Below, piece after piece: positions 33,858 to 41,703 of a DNA stretch of 49,460 nt. The stretch covers positions 1 to 49,460 of the forward strand of contig NZ_JRVC01000030.1 in the NCBI RefSeq assembly GCF_000807925.1, written 5' to 3'. The translations under genes were made by a program, and so were the position numbers. Position 1 is the first letter of the stretch. Each line of letters starts with the position of its first letter. The notes under the pieces were generated by a model. That model saw nothing but the letters and a program-made list of their open reading frames with translations. It was not told the DNA's origin and did no database searches. Source of the stretch: Novosphingobium subterraneum. Lineage in GTDB: Bacteria > Pseudomonadota > Alphaproteobacteria > Sphingomonadales > Sphingomonadaceae.

Positions 33858-34526
33858 TCATGCGCAGGTCCTACCCATACCGGTTTGCAAACTATGATAG
33901 CCAAATGCCTTACGTGCCTCTTCCAGGCGCTTTCCGCTATCCACGGCAGCCAATATTGCTTTCTCGGCGACCTCTATTTGCTCTGCGATTGCAAGAACCT
34001 CCTCTAGATGGGGGGCAGGGATGGCAACCACGCCATCTGAATCTCCTACCAGCCAGTCACCGGGTTCGACACGCACTCCTGCCAGCTGGATTGGATCGTT
34101 GTTGGCAACCGCGGTGGCGCGATCCTTGGCGGTGCGCATTGTCACGCAGCGCGAGAAAACGGGATAGTTAAGCGCGACGCAGCGGTCGCTGTCGCGGCAT
34201 GCGCCGTCGATCACGGTCGCCGCAATACCTTTGGTATGAGCCACATAGGTCAGAATGTCGCCCCAGACGGTCTGGTTCAAGATGCCGCCATTGTCGATGG
34301 CGACCACCGCGCCAGGTGGCACTTCGTCGATATAGTCGCCGACGCTCCCACCGGTAAGGCCGACCGGCAACATCCGGATCGTAAAAGCCCGTCCGGAAAA
34401 TTTCATGCCGCGAGCAACCGGAGCAAGGCCGATCAACTGGCCTGCAATTTCCAGCCTGTCCAGCGCGTCGGAGAGCGCCGTGACCCCGACGGTGTTCAGA
34501 CGTTCCACAACCTTCGCTTCATCCAT
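33858..34526 (-). CDS. RraA-family aldolase, LigK/HMG-CHA aldolase type
   Basis: This 222-residue protein starts at ATG 34526, with GGAGAG upstream, overlapping the next gene's stop by 8 bp. It has the Asp-x20-Arg-Asp motif of class II pyruvate aldolases of this fold: Asp90 in VWGDIL and Arg111-Asp112 in DGACRD. This supports cleavage of 4-carboxy-4-hydroxy-2-oxoadipate or 4-hydroxy-4-methyl-2-oxoglutarate to pyruvate and an oxoacid, as LigK does in the protocatechuate 4,5-cleavage pathway. It is the last gene of the catabolic operon and lies downstream of a LigJ-like hydratase, which would make the aldolase substrate. Substrate preference is inferred. Confidence 0.82.
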   Translation of the reverse strand: MDEAKVVERLNTVGVTALSDALDRLEIAGQLIGLAPVARGMKFSGRAFTIRMLPVGLTGGSVGDYIDEVPPGAVVAIDNGGILNQTVWGDILTYVAHTKGIAATVIDGACRDSDRCVALNYPVFSRCVTMRTAKDRATAVANNDPIQLAGVRVEPGDWLVGDSDGVVAIPAPHLEEVLAIAEQIEVAEKAILAAVDSGKRLEEARKAFGYHSLQTGMGRTCA

Positions 34527-35217
34527 GATTGCTCTCCGCACCGTTCAGCAAGTCTTCGTAATTAGCCCCAAGGACTTGATCGAGTGGCGAACCCGCTTCG
34601 ATCGCCAGCGCCATCGCCGCTTCGCGTGCGCTGATCCTCTCAGCTTCCCGCAGGACGTCATTCAGACGGTTCGGATCGACGAAAACCACTCCGCTGCCAT
34701 CCGCGACAACCCAGTCACCCGGTTTGACGACCACGGTCCCGATCGTGACCGGGCAATCCCAGGCGTGCTCCGCAATCCGGCCTCGTGCAGTTACCGGAAC
34801 CGCATTGCGCCCGAAAATGGGCAGCCCCAACTCCCTGCTTTCATCGACGTCGCGGCAGGCACCATCGATTATCACCCCGGCCACGCCGCGCTTGATCGCG
34901 CCTCTGCTGAGCAGTCCGCCCCATCCGGAAACATCGGCCCGGCCACGGTGTTCTATCACGATGACTTCGCCATTGCGGGCCGACATCACGGCGGCCGCGC
35001 ACAGGTGGCGTTTGGGCAATCCGGCAAGCGGCGGCCCGAGCTTGACGGTTACGGCCTCTCCGGCAATCCGACGACCAGGGATGGTGAGCGGAGCCAGACC
35101 GATTACGGCGCCCGTTAGCCCAAGAGTATCGAGTGCATCGGATATCGTGCAAGTGTCGAACGAACCGAGGCGATCCGCAATCGACTGATCGTCGGTTGGT
35201 GCATCGTCTTCACTCAT
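34519..35217 (-). CDS. RraA-family protein lacking the aldolase Asp
   Basis: This 232-residue protein is a paralogue of the gene that follows it. It keeps DGACRD (Arg122-Asp123) and the overall RraA fold, but at the position 21 residues before Arg122, where aldolases of this family have Asp, it has Gly101 (SGWGGLL). It is therefore unlikely to be an ordinary pyruvate aldolase. It may act as a decarboxylase, a binding partner or on a different substrate. ATG 35217 overlaps the RidA-like gene stop by 8 bp. Having both paralogues next to each other suggests a duplication followed by divergence. Confidence 0.8.
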   Translation of the reverse strand: MSEDDAPTDDQSIADRLGSFDTCTISDALDTLGLTGAVIGLAPLTIPGRRIAGEAVTVKLGPPLAGLPKRHLCAAAVMSARNGEVIVIEHRGRADVSGWGGLLSRGAIKRGVAGVIIDGACRDVDESRELGLPIFGRNAVPVTARGRIAEHAWDCPVTIGTVVVKPGDWVVADGSGVVFVDPNRLNDVLREAERISAREAAMALAIEAGSPLDQVLGANYEDLLNGAESNHG

Positions 35218-35602
35218 GGCTGGAAACAAACGCCAGTGCATCGCACTGGATCACGATATCTCCAGGCAATGAATTGTACATCAGTGTGTGTCTGGCTGGC
35301 CTTGATTGCTCGTCCGTGAATTCCATCAGCCAGTACTTGTTGATCAGGGGCTTGAGATCGGCCGAGGCAACATAGAAGGTCATCTTCGCGACATCGTCGA
35401 AGCTGCCGCCCGCCTTTTCCAGAATGCGGCCCAATTGCCAGAATGTAAGCCGTACCTGGTCCTCCGCGGTCTCCGCGACGATCCCTGTTTCGGGATCCAG
35501 CCCATAAACGCCTCCGGTGGCGACGAGGCTGCCGACCCGACTTGCGGCCGGGATCGGATTACCGGAATGGTGGAAGCCATCTACTTGAATGCTGTGTCGC
35601 AC
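35210..35602 (-). CDS. RidA (YjgF/YER057c/UK114) family protein
   Basis: This 130-residue protein has a GTG start at 35602 with AAGGAG 9 bases upstream. The fold-defining pieces are present: LVATGGVYGLDPETG, a long helix, KMTFYVAS, and Arg104 in RPARHTLMYNSLPGD, the substrate-carboxylate Arg. The usual Glu of VEIEA is Asp121 here. RidA proteins hydrolyse enamines or imines, and some act as 2-aminomuconate deaminases. In this operon it may act on a nitrogen-containing ring-cleavage product or as a tautomerase-like helper. The role is inferred only. Confidence 0.85.
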   Translation of the reverse strand: MRHSIQVDGFHHSGNPIPAASRVGSLVATGGVYGLDPETGIVAETAEDQVRLTFWQLGRILEKAGGSFDDVAKMTFYVASADLKPLINKYWLMEFTDEQSRPARHTLMYNSLPGDIVIQCDALAFVSSHE

Positions 35603-35679
35603 TGTTCGCCACTCCTTCGTGAACCAGGTTGGGCCATCGCGATGGCCGATCGGACCGGTCCGCGCCGGTTCGCCCGGGA

Positions 35680-36690
35680 TTAAACATCGAGACGTGTGAA
35701 CAGCTTCCGGGCATTGTGTTCAAAAATGCATGCCCGCGCTTCGTCGTCGAGTGAAGTGAGACCTTCGATCACCGGCTTGAGATCGTCGTAGTGCCGCCTG
35801 GTGAGAGGGTCGATTCCGTCGCCCGAGCCAGGCCTTTCGGTGCCGAAACAGCAACGGTCATATCCCACTGTTTTCACCAACAGATCGAGCGAATCGGGAT
35901 TGTGCAAGACGGTGTCGAACCAGAATTTTCGTAGAATTTCGTCAAACGACGGGGCATCCGCAGCAATCCGTCCCTGCGCCCGTGCCATCTCGCGATGCGA
36001 ACGCCAGCGTCCGATCTGGTAGGGGATCGGGCCGCCACCATGGCTGATCATGAGTTTCAGATCGGGGAAGCGATCAAACACGTTAGCCCGGTAGACCGAG
36101 GTAATCGCAAGCCCCTCCTCGGCGATGAAGTGCTCATCGTAGGATTCCCGACCGTTGCAACATTGCCCGGAATGGATGTGGGCCGGGAGATCCAGTTCGC
36201 ACAGACGCCGGTAGAGCGGATACCAATAGGGATCGCCCAGCGGGGGCGATCCGTTCATGCCTTCGCTCGGATCAGGGTTGAGCAAAATCCCGACGAAGCC
36301 CAAGTCATCAACAACCCGCTCGATTTCGTCAAACAGGGATTCGACGGGTCGGCCCGCCTGTTGGGGCAGGGCTCCCACCCCCCGAAAACGATTGGGAAAC
36401 ATTTTCACGGTGCGGGCGATCATGTCGTTGGTGTCGCAAGTCCAATCGACGATATCTTCCCACCGGGCGGTGCCGTTCAGAGTGAGGAAAGGCCGAGGCG
36501 ACAGCAGCTGGACGTCGGTACCCACGGCATCCATGATCTTGACGTTCTGTTCGGCGCTTTCCTGCAAATCGCCGTCGCTTACTTTCGCTCTATAGTTCTT
36601 TCCGTACTGCCCCCCGGAAACAATCAGATTGCTTCTGTGTGCGTATAACGATGACGGAGCTACCAGGTGTGCGTGCGCGTCGATTATAAT
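35680..36690 (-). CDS. LigJ-like amidohydrolase-superfamily hydratase with ATT start
   Basis: The full 336-residue enzyme needs ATT 36690 as start, giving MIIDAHAHLVAP, in which His6 and His8 are the metal-binding HxH pair. No ATG, GTG or TTG lies between the upstream TAA and this motif. Starting at the first canonical codon (TTG 36567) would remove the motif. AAAGG lies 9 bases before ATT. Other metal ligands are His171/His173 (PAHIHSG) and His217 (MISHGGG). Sequence features such as LLSPRPF, NPDPSEG and SHGGGPIPYQIGR recall LigJ, the 4-oxalomesaconate hydratase, more than the ACMSD decarboxylases of the same superfamily. The product would feed the LigK-like aldolase of this operon. Confidence 0.78.
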   Translation of the reverse strand: MIIDAHAHLVAPSSLYAHRSNLIVSGGQYGKNYRAKVSDGDLQESAEQNVKIMDAVGTDVQLLSPRPFLTLNGTARWEDIVDWTCDTNDMIARTVKMFPNRFRGVGALPQQAGRPVESLFDEIERVVDDLGFVGILLNPDPSEGMNGSPPLGDPYWYPLYRRLCELDLPAHIHSGQCCNGRESYDEHFIAEEGLAITSVYRANVFDRFPDLKLMISHGGGPIPYQIGRWRSHREMARAQGRIAADAPSFDEILRKFWFDTVLHNPDSLDLLVKTVGYDRCCFGTERPGSGDGIDPLTRRHYDDLKPVIEGLTSLDDEARACIFEHNARKLFTRLDV

Positions 36691-36749
36691 GTCTTCTTAC
36701 CTTTTTTGGCTCCAGCGCACGGTCGAATCCGAAGCCCGACATGCGAAGC

Positions 36750-37247
36750 TCAGATCGGGTAGACCAGATAACGCGGCAGAACCGAAGTATCGAGTTCGGC
36801 GCGGCGGGACAGCAACTTGGCGCCACCATCGTCTGACAGTCGCATTGTATCGAGATAGCGGCCGGCGGCTAGGACTTGGGTGACGCCGACATCCATCGGC
36901 GTCATGAACACCGAGAAATTCGAAACCACTTCCACCGTTCGGGCATCGACCTGGCGATGGCTGACGCGCTGGACGAAATGACGGGTGCGGTAGTCCTGAA
37001 AGGTGCCGGCCCAGATCTCGTTCACATAGGTGACGCGATCTTCGAGCCGTGCCCGGCAATCGTCGAACATGAATCCGAGCTCGAGGTTGTGCTCGGTATT
37101 TTCAGCCGCGCGGCAATAATAGGATGCTTGGTCTTCCTCGGCATAGTTTTCGAGCCAGCCCGGCATGTCCTTGCTGTCAAGCGCGTTGGCATCGGCCAGC
37201 AGCAATCGGTCGATCGCTGTTTCCAACTCGGGAATGGTGGCCGTCAT
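36750..37247 (-). CDS. ring-hydroxylating dioxygenase beta subunit
   Basis: This 165-residue protein has the NTF2-like fold of Rieske oxygenase small subunits, with the usual opening helices (AIDRLLLADANALDSKDMPGW) and RVSHRQV, VVSNFSVF and SRRAELDTSVL near the end. The ATG overlaps the alpha subunit stop as ATGA, giving coupled translation. It is a structural subunit without its own cofactor. Confidence 0.85.
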   Translation of the reverse strand: MTATIPELETAIDRLLLADANALDSKDMPGWLENYAEEDQASYYCRAAENTEHNLELGFMFDDCRARLEDRVTYVNEIWAGTFQDYRTRHFVQRVSHRQVDARTVEVVSNFSVFMTPMDVGVTQVLAAGRYLDTMRLSDDGGAKLLSRRAELDTSVLPRYLVYPI

Positions 37248-38419
37248 GCTTCTGCCCTCTCGAAACCCATCGCCGAGCGGTAATATTCCCAGCGGGGCAG
37301 ATTGCCGCTTTCATCGTTCTGCAGAAACTCCGATTCCAGCTTGCCCGGATCGCGCACGCCTTTCTGGAAGATAGCGTGGCCTGGCGTGTGACTGCCGATG
37401 TGGATCCGGTGGAAGATCGAGGCGTCTTCCATGCTGATCAGCCCGCAAGGCCCCAGCAGGTTAGAACTTTGCCGCAAGCGGTGGCGAACCATGTCCGCAT
37501 CGTCGTCCTGGTGGGCGAAATAGGCATAGTGAACTTCTGTAGTCTCTGCATCGACCGGGGTGGCGAAGCGCAGATTGATGACATCGAGGTGCTTAGTCGA
37601 GACGAAGGTGGGGAACAGCTGGACGATCCGCGACCCCACCGAAGGGTCCTGCCCCTTGAACGCGATCAGTTCCTTGTCCTTGAGAACACTGGGGCCACTG
37701 GCCACCGAGAGCGCCGATTCGAAGCACACGTGCCCACGCTTAGTGCAGGTGTATTGCCGCCCTTTGCCGCCCTGCCAGTTGAGCATCTTGAACGCCGCGT
37801 GCAGCAACGGGGCATGATAGCCGTCGTTGTCGTTGTAGCCCTTCCAGTTGCTGTCGTAGCGAACCTTCTGATAGCCGAGCAGCTTCAGCCGTCCGTCGCC
37901 GGCCATCAGTTCGCGCAGGGTTTCACCGGCTTCACCGAGGAACTCGTCAAGTGGCTCAGTCTCGGCCGAAAACGTGACGAAGATCAGGCCATAGAAGAGC
38001 TCGAAACGCGGCTGCCCCAAGGGGTAATCGGCCTTGTCGAAGCCGGGCAGGAATTCGCGCGGGTTGGGGCAGCCGACCAGGTCGCCCTTGGCGTTGAACA
38101 GCCAGCGGTGATAGGGGCACTCAAACTCGGTTTTGTTGCCCATTACCGCGGTTTCGAGCTGATTGCTGCGGTGCGAGCAGGCGTTGTAAAACACCCGCAC
38201 CACGCCTGCCTCGTCGCGTGAGATCAAAAGCGGGATTCCGGCCATCCGCATCGTCTTGAAATCACCGGGATTGGGCAATTCGCTCTCATGCGCGATCGGG
38301 TGCCATTCCGGGCCGTGAAAAATCCGCTTGATCTCGTCAGCGTAGAGATCCGCCCGCGTAAAGGCCGCCTTGGGAACTTCATTATAGTTCTTGGGCCAGG
38401 TCAGTGTTGTTTCAGCCAT
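37244..38419 (-). CDS. Rieske ring-hydroxylating oxygenase alpha subunit
   Basis: This 391-residue catalytic subunit has the Rieske [2Fe-2S] ligands Cys81-x-His83 and Cys101-x2-His104 (ACSHRSN, CPYHRW). The mononuclear iron site shows His202 and His207 in NDNDGYHAPLLH, with Asp199 as the likely electron-bridging residue. It is shorter than the two plus-strand alpha subunits and carries a different CPYHRW signature, so it belongs to another branch and probably has another substrate. It lies between the hydratase-aldolase and its own beta subunit in the minus-strand operon. The electron donor is probably the reductase at 40408-41634 through a ferredoxin not present here. Confidence 0.9.
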   Translation of the reverse strand: MAETTLTWPKNYNEVPKAAFTRADLYADEIKRIFHGPEWHPIAHESELPNPGDFKTMRMAGIPLLISRDEAGVVRVFYNACSHRSNQLETAVMGNKTEFECPYHRWLFNAKGDLVGCPNPREFLPGFDKADYPLGQPRFELFYGLIFVTFSAETEPLDEFLGEAGETLRELMAGDGRLKLLGYQKVRYDSNWKGYNDNDGYHAPLLHAAFKMLNWQGGKGRQYTCTKRGHVCFESALSVASGPSVLKDKELIAFKGQDPSVGSRIVQLFPTFVSTKHLDVINLRFATPVDAETTEVHYAYFAHQDDDADMVRHRLRQSSNLLGPCGLISMEDASIFHRIHIGSHTPGHAIFQKGVRDPGKLESEFLQNDESGNLPRWEYYRSAMGFERAEA

Positions 38420-38461
38420 CCTCGTTTTCCCACGGGTTTGATTGCGGCAATTCAGCTCATT

Positions 38462-39448
38462 TCAACGCTCTGCCTCGAGCGCCTTGCCCAGTTCAGCCCA
38501 CATCCTGCCTGAATTGCGCGCGCCTTCGAGATAGTTTTCGGGACACAGGTGATAGGGCGGACGGCAAGGCCCGGCATTCATCCAGCCGCCGGCGGTCATC
38601 CGCGCCTTTTCCAGGGGGATGTTGTAGGTCGAGAATTCCTTGAAGCTGCCGTTCGGGAAAAGCGTCGCCGCAGTCGGCGCGAGCCGGCCCATGAAAGCCT
38701 TGGCAGCGCTCCAGTCGCCGCTCGCGCGCGCTGCGGCGACCACATCGCGCAGGGTCGTGCTGACCAGCGGGTGGCAGACCGCGCCGCTGGTCCAGAAGGC
38801 GTCGATCGAATCGTCCATCCGCGCCGCGCCGTAGTAATCGAAATCGATCGGCAGCAGCTTGATCCGCCCCTTGATCGCCGCGAGATCGGGCAGCAGGGTG
38901 CCGACGCCGATGTACTTGGCGGTGACAACCTGCGGAATTTCGGCGACCTGGCCCCAGAACGTGCGCGGGAAATCGAACTTGAAGGCTTCGGGGTTGGCAT
39001 AGATCGCGATGTTGATGTCGGGCACCGCCTCGGCAACGTCGCGATAGAACTGTACCGCGACGTCGACACTGGGGGCGCACCACATCGGTACGCCCAACAT
39101 CGTCCCGGTCGCGCCGATATCGACTGCCTTGCGGGTTAGCGCAATGGTGTCGCGGGTGTTGATGCAGGTTGTCCCGACAAACACCGGCACCCGGCCCGCG
39201 GCGGTATCGACGATAGTCTTCATAAAGACGAGCTTTTCGTCAAGTGTCATGGTTGCGGCCTCGCCCAGCGTCCCCATACTGAGAATGCCATCGACCCCGG
39301 CCTCGATCAGGCCGTCGATCATGCGGGCTGCTTCTTCGACATTAACAGTATCAGCGGCGCGCCAGTCGGAGGCACCTTCCTTGGCTGGAGTCGGCACGAT
39401 CGCCCAAGCACCCTTCACATCAGCAGCAGTCAGCAGTTCACGCGCCAC
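38462..39448 (-). CDS. hydratase-aldolase of the DapA/NahE/PhdJ family
   Basis: This 328-residue enzyme starts at GTG 39448, with GGGAGA 6 bases upstream. The DapA-family Schiff-base Lys178 lies in VTAKYIGVG. Tyr150 begins YANPEAFKF, a signature of trans-o-hydroxybenzylidenepyruvate and trans-o-carboxybenzalpyruvate hydratase-aldolases (NahE, PhdJ). GTLGEA is at 59-64. The reaction would add water and remove pyruvate, leaving an aromatic aldehyde. It is the first gene of the seven-gene operon and faces the SDR gene across a shared 151-bp promoter region. The exact substrate (hydroxy- or carboxy-substituted) cannot be read from the sequence. Confidence 0.88.
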   Translation of the reverse strand: MARELLTAADVKGAWAIVPTPAKEGASDWRAADTVNVEEAARMIDGLIEAGVDGILSMGTLGEAATMTLDEKLVFMKTIVDTAAGRVPVFVGTTCINTRDTIALTRKAVDIGATGTMLGVPMWCAPSVDVAVQFYRDVAEAVPDINIAIYANPEAFKFDFPRTFWGQVAEIPQVVTAKYIGVGTLLPDLAAIKGRIKLLPIDFDYYGAARMDDSIDAFWTSGAVCHPLVSTTLRDVVAAARASGDWSAAKAFMGRLAPTAATLFPNGSFKEFSTYNIPLEKARMTAGGWMNAGPCRPPYHLCPENYLEGARNSGRMWAELGKALEAER

Positions 39449-39487
39449 GAAACATCTCCCAAAGACTCTTCAATCATTAGCCAATGT

Positions 39488-39499
39488 GTAACGCATTGC
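39488..39499 (-). promoter_or_regulatory. candidate operator shared with the reductase promoter
   Basis: On the minus strand the site reads GCAATGCGTTAC. GCAATGCGTTGC occurs on the plus strand at 41715-41726 upstream of the reductase gene. Extending by three bases gives ATAkGCAATGCGTTrC at both places. It lies between the divergent aldolase and SDR genes. Confidence 0.4.
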
Positions 39500-39542
39500 C
39501 TATTGACTTGGCAAGGGTTGAATGCGGTTTTATGAGGCCGGA

Positions 39543-39558
39543 TGCCACTAGGATTGCA
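39543..39558 (+). promoter_or_regulatory. sigma-54-like promoter upstream of the SDR gene
   Basis: TGCCAC-N5-TTGCA matches the -24/-12 consensus TGGCAC-N5-TTGCA with correct spacing and a perfect -12 box, but the second G of the -24 GG is C. It is 42 bp upstream of ATG 39600. The matching activator gene is about 2 kb away. The changed -24 base may weaken it. Confidence 0.4.
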
Positions 39559-39599
39559 CGCGTCCGGCCGGATGCGGTGTGGGTTGGGAGAAATCAGGG

Positions 39600-40388
39600 A
39601 TGACAGACGCGAACGGCAGATTTGCAGACAAGATCGCAGTTGTCACAGGAGCAGCCCAGGGGATCGGCTTTGCTACCGCCCAGCGCCTAGGGCGAGAAGG
39701 GGCCACAGTCGTGGTTGCCGATCGTGCAGAACAGGCGACACTGGATGCGGTTGCGCGACTTATGGCCGAATCTGTCGACGCGCACCCCGCCATCCACGAC
39801 CTTGAGCAACAGACTGGAGCCGCTGCCCTGTATAACGCTGTAAGCGATAAATTCGGGCGGATCGACGTGGCCGTCCATAATGTAGGTGGCACGATCTGGG
39901 CCAAGCCCTATTGGGAATACACCACCGAAGAAATCGTCGCCGAGATTAATCGCTCGCTGTGGCCGACGCTGTGGTGCTGCCATGCAGTGCTGCCCCACAT
40001 GCGCGCGGCAGGTCGCGGCGCGATTGTCAACATCGGCTCGGTGGCAACGCGCGGGGTCAATCGCGTGCCCTACGCGGCTGCGAAAGGCGGCGTGGCGGCG
40101 CTGACCGCTGCGTTGTCTCTGGAATTGGAGGATTGTGGCATCAGGGTAAATTGCGTGGCTCCCGGCGGGGTCAACGTGACCCGTGTCACCCCGCGCAACA
40201 CCGCTCCGCATTCCGACGCGGACCGCAAAGGCTTTGGCGAAGTGATGGAGCAGACCTTGCGCGATACCCCGCTGGGCCGCTTCGGCGAGCCCGAGGAACT
40301 GGCCGCCGCAATCTGCTTTCTCGCCGCTGACGAGGCGTCCTACATCACCGGCCAGACGCTCTACGTCGCAGGTGGCGGGATCGGCTGA
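39600..40388 (+). CDS. BenD/XylL-like cis-diol dehydrogenase (SDR family)
   Basis: This 262-residue protein starts at ATG 39600, with GGGAGA upstream. TGAAQGIG (16-23) binds NAD(P), and the catalytic Ser and Tyr-x3-Lys are in NIGSVATRG and YAAAKGG. The stretch HNVGGTIWAKPYWEY and SLWPTLWCCHAVLPHM are close to BenD/XylL, which oxidise 1,6-dihydroxycyclohexadiene-1-carboxylates to catechols with loss of CO2. A Rieske enzyme that oxidises a benzoate-like carboxylate would supply its substrate. It is alone on the plus strand, behind a sigma-54-like promoter, and converges with the reductase gene. Confidence 0.9.
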   Translation: MTDANGRFADKIAVVTGAAQGIGFATAQRLGREGATVVVADRAEQATLDAVARLMAESVDAHPAIHDLEQQTGAAALYNAVSDKFGRIDVAVHNVGGTIWAKPYWEYTTEEIVAEINRSLWPTLWCCHAVLPHMRAAGRGAIVNIGSVATRGVNRVPYAAAKGGVAALTAALSLELEDCGIRVNCVAPGGVNVTRVTPRNTAPHSDADRKGFGEVMEQTLRDTPLGRFGEPEELAAAICFLAADEASYITGQTLYVAGGGIG

Positions 40389-40395
40389 TCCCGCC
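40374..40395. terminator. hairpin between the convergent SDR and reductase genes
   Basis: GGCGGGATC-GGCT-GATCCCGCC is a perfect 9-bp stem that includes the SDR stop codon. No T-run follows on either strand. It may slow or end transcription from both sides, as only 19 bp separate the two genes. Confidence 0.4.
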
Positions 40396-40407
40396 CGCCT
40401 TGCGAGC

Positions 40408-41634
40408 CTAACCAGCCTGCTTGAGGATTTCGCGGAGCGACACATCGGCATCGGCCAGCTGCGCCGCCTGGGCTCTGGCCCGGCGCTCGATCAGCCGTTT
40501 GCCGATGCCCATGTCCGGGGCGCGGTTGACAGTCAGGATGCCCTCGATCGTCTCGCCTGACCGGAAGAATGCGGTAAACTGGTTGCTTGCCATGTCTCCG
40601 CGCAGGGTTACCTCGGCTTGCACCGGGATATGGCCGCAGAACTGGATGTTGAGATCGAACTGATCGCTCCAGTACCAAACCGGCTTGCAGTAATCGACGT
40701 CCTGCCCGAGCATCGCGAGCGCTGCGGCCTGGGCCTGGTCGGCAGCGTTCTGGTAGGTTTCCTGGCGGATATGACCGCCGAAGAAGCTGTCCTGTTCGGC
40801 GACGTCGCCGGCGGCAAAGACATTCTCATTGCTGGTGCGGCACTGCCTATCGACGATAATGCCGTTATTGGTGACGATGCCTGCGTCCCGGGCTAGGCTG
40901 ATTTCTGGCACTATCCCGACCCCGACTACCACGGCATCGCAATCCACCAGTGATCCGTCATCGAGTTCGACCTGCGTCACCCGCCCGTCAAGCACCTTCA
41001 TCGCGTTCACGCCGCGTCCGAAGCGGGTGTCGACGCCGCGCTGGCGATGTTCCTCGCCCAGCCATTGCCCGAACTGCGGCCCGAGCGCGCGAATCATAGG
41101 CGCGGCAAGCGGTTCGATCGCGGTCACTCGGCACCCCAGCTTGACCGCGCTGGCCGCGACTTCAGCCCCGATCACACCCATGCCGATGATGACGATCCGG
41201 GCGCCGTCCCTGAGGTCCGTCGCCATCCGGGTGGCATCGTCCCGGGTGCGCAGGTAATGCACGTTGGCGGCGTCGGCACCCTCCATGTTGAGCTTGCGGG
41301 CGGAACCACCGGTGGTCAGCAGGATGCGGTCGGCTTGGACCAGGTCTCCGCCCGTCAGGCGCACAGCGCTCGCCGCCAGGTCGAGCGCTTCGGCACGCGT
41401 GCCAAGCCGCATTTCGATGCGGTTGGCGGCGTACCAGGCCTCGTCATGAAGGAAGAAATTGTCCGGTACATTGGCCGGATCCCACAACACCTCCTTGGAC
41501 AGGGGCGGGCGCTCGTAGGGCCGCCACGGTTCTTCGCCGATAAGGGTGATCCGGCCATCGAAGCCAGCCTGGCGCAAGGACTCCACCGCGCGGCCACCCG
41601 CAAGATTTGCTCCGACCACGGCTATCGATTTCAT
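40408..41634 (-). CDS. ferredoxin reductase (FAD/NADH) for Rieske oxygenases
   Basis: This 408-residue flavoprotein has an N-terminal FAD motif (VVGANLAGGRAVESLRQAG), a second NADH motif (IGMGVIGAEVAASAVKLG, about residues 150-170) and FAADVAEQ-like sequence for FAD closure (VFAAGDVAEQ). This is the family of BphA4/ThcD reductases that pass electrons to a [2Fe-2S] ferredoxin. The ATG 41634 has GGGAGA 5 bases upstream. It is the only electron-transfer gene seen in the window and would have to serve all three oxygenases. Confidence 0.9.
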   Translation of the reverse strand: MKSIAVVGANLAGGRAVESLRQAGFDGRITLIGEEPWRPYERPPLSKEVLWDPANVPDNFFLHDEAWYAANRIEMRLGTRAEALDLAASAVRLTGGDLVQADRILLTTGGSARKLNMEGADAANVHYLRTRDDATRMATDLRDGARIVIIGMGVIGAEVAASAVKLGCRVTAIEPLAAPMIRALGPQFGQWLGEEHRQRGVDTRFGRGVNAMKVLDGRVTQVELDDGSLVDCDAVVVGVGIVPEISLARDAGIVTNNGIIVDRQCRTSNENVFAAGDVAEQDSFFGGHIRQETYQNAADQAQAAALAMLGQDVDYCKPVWYWSDQFDLNIQFCGHIPVQAEVTLRGDMASNQFTAFFRSGETIEGILTVNRAPDMGIGKRLIERRARAQAAQLADADVSLREILKQAG

Positions 41635-41703
41635 GCAATTCTCCCAACTTTGCGTGCTTTCCGGGGCTTATTGCCAGAAGGCGCCCCTTCCCATAGACTG
41701 CCT

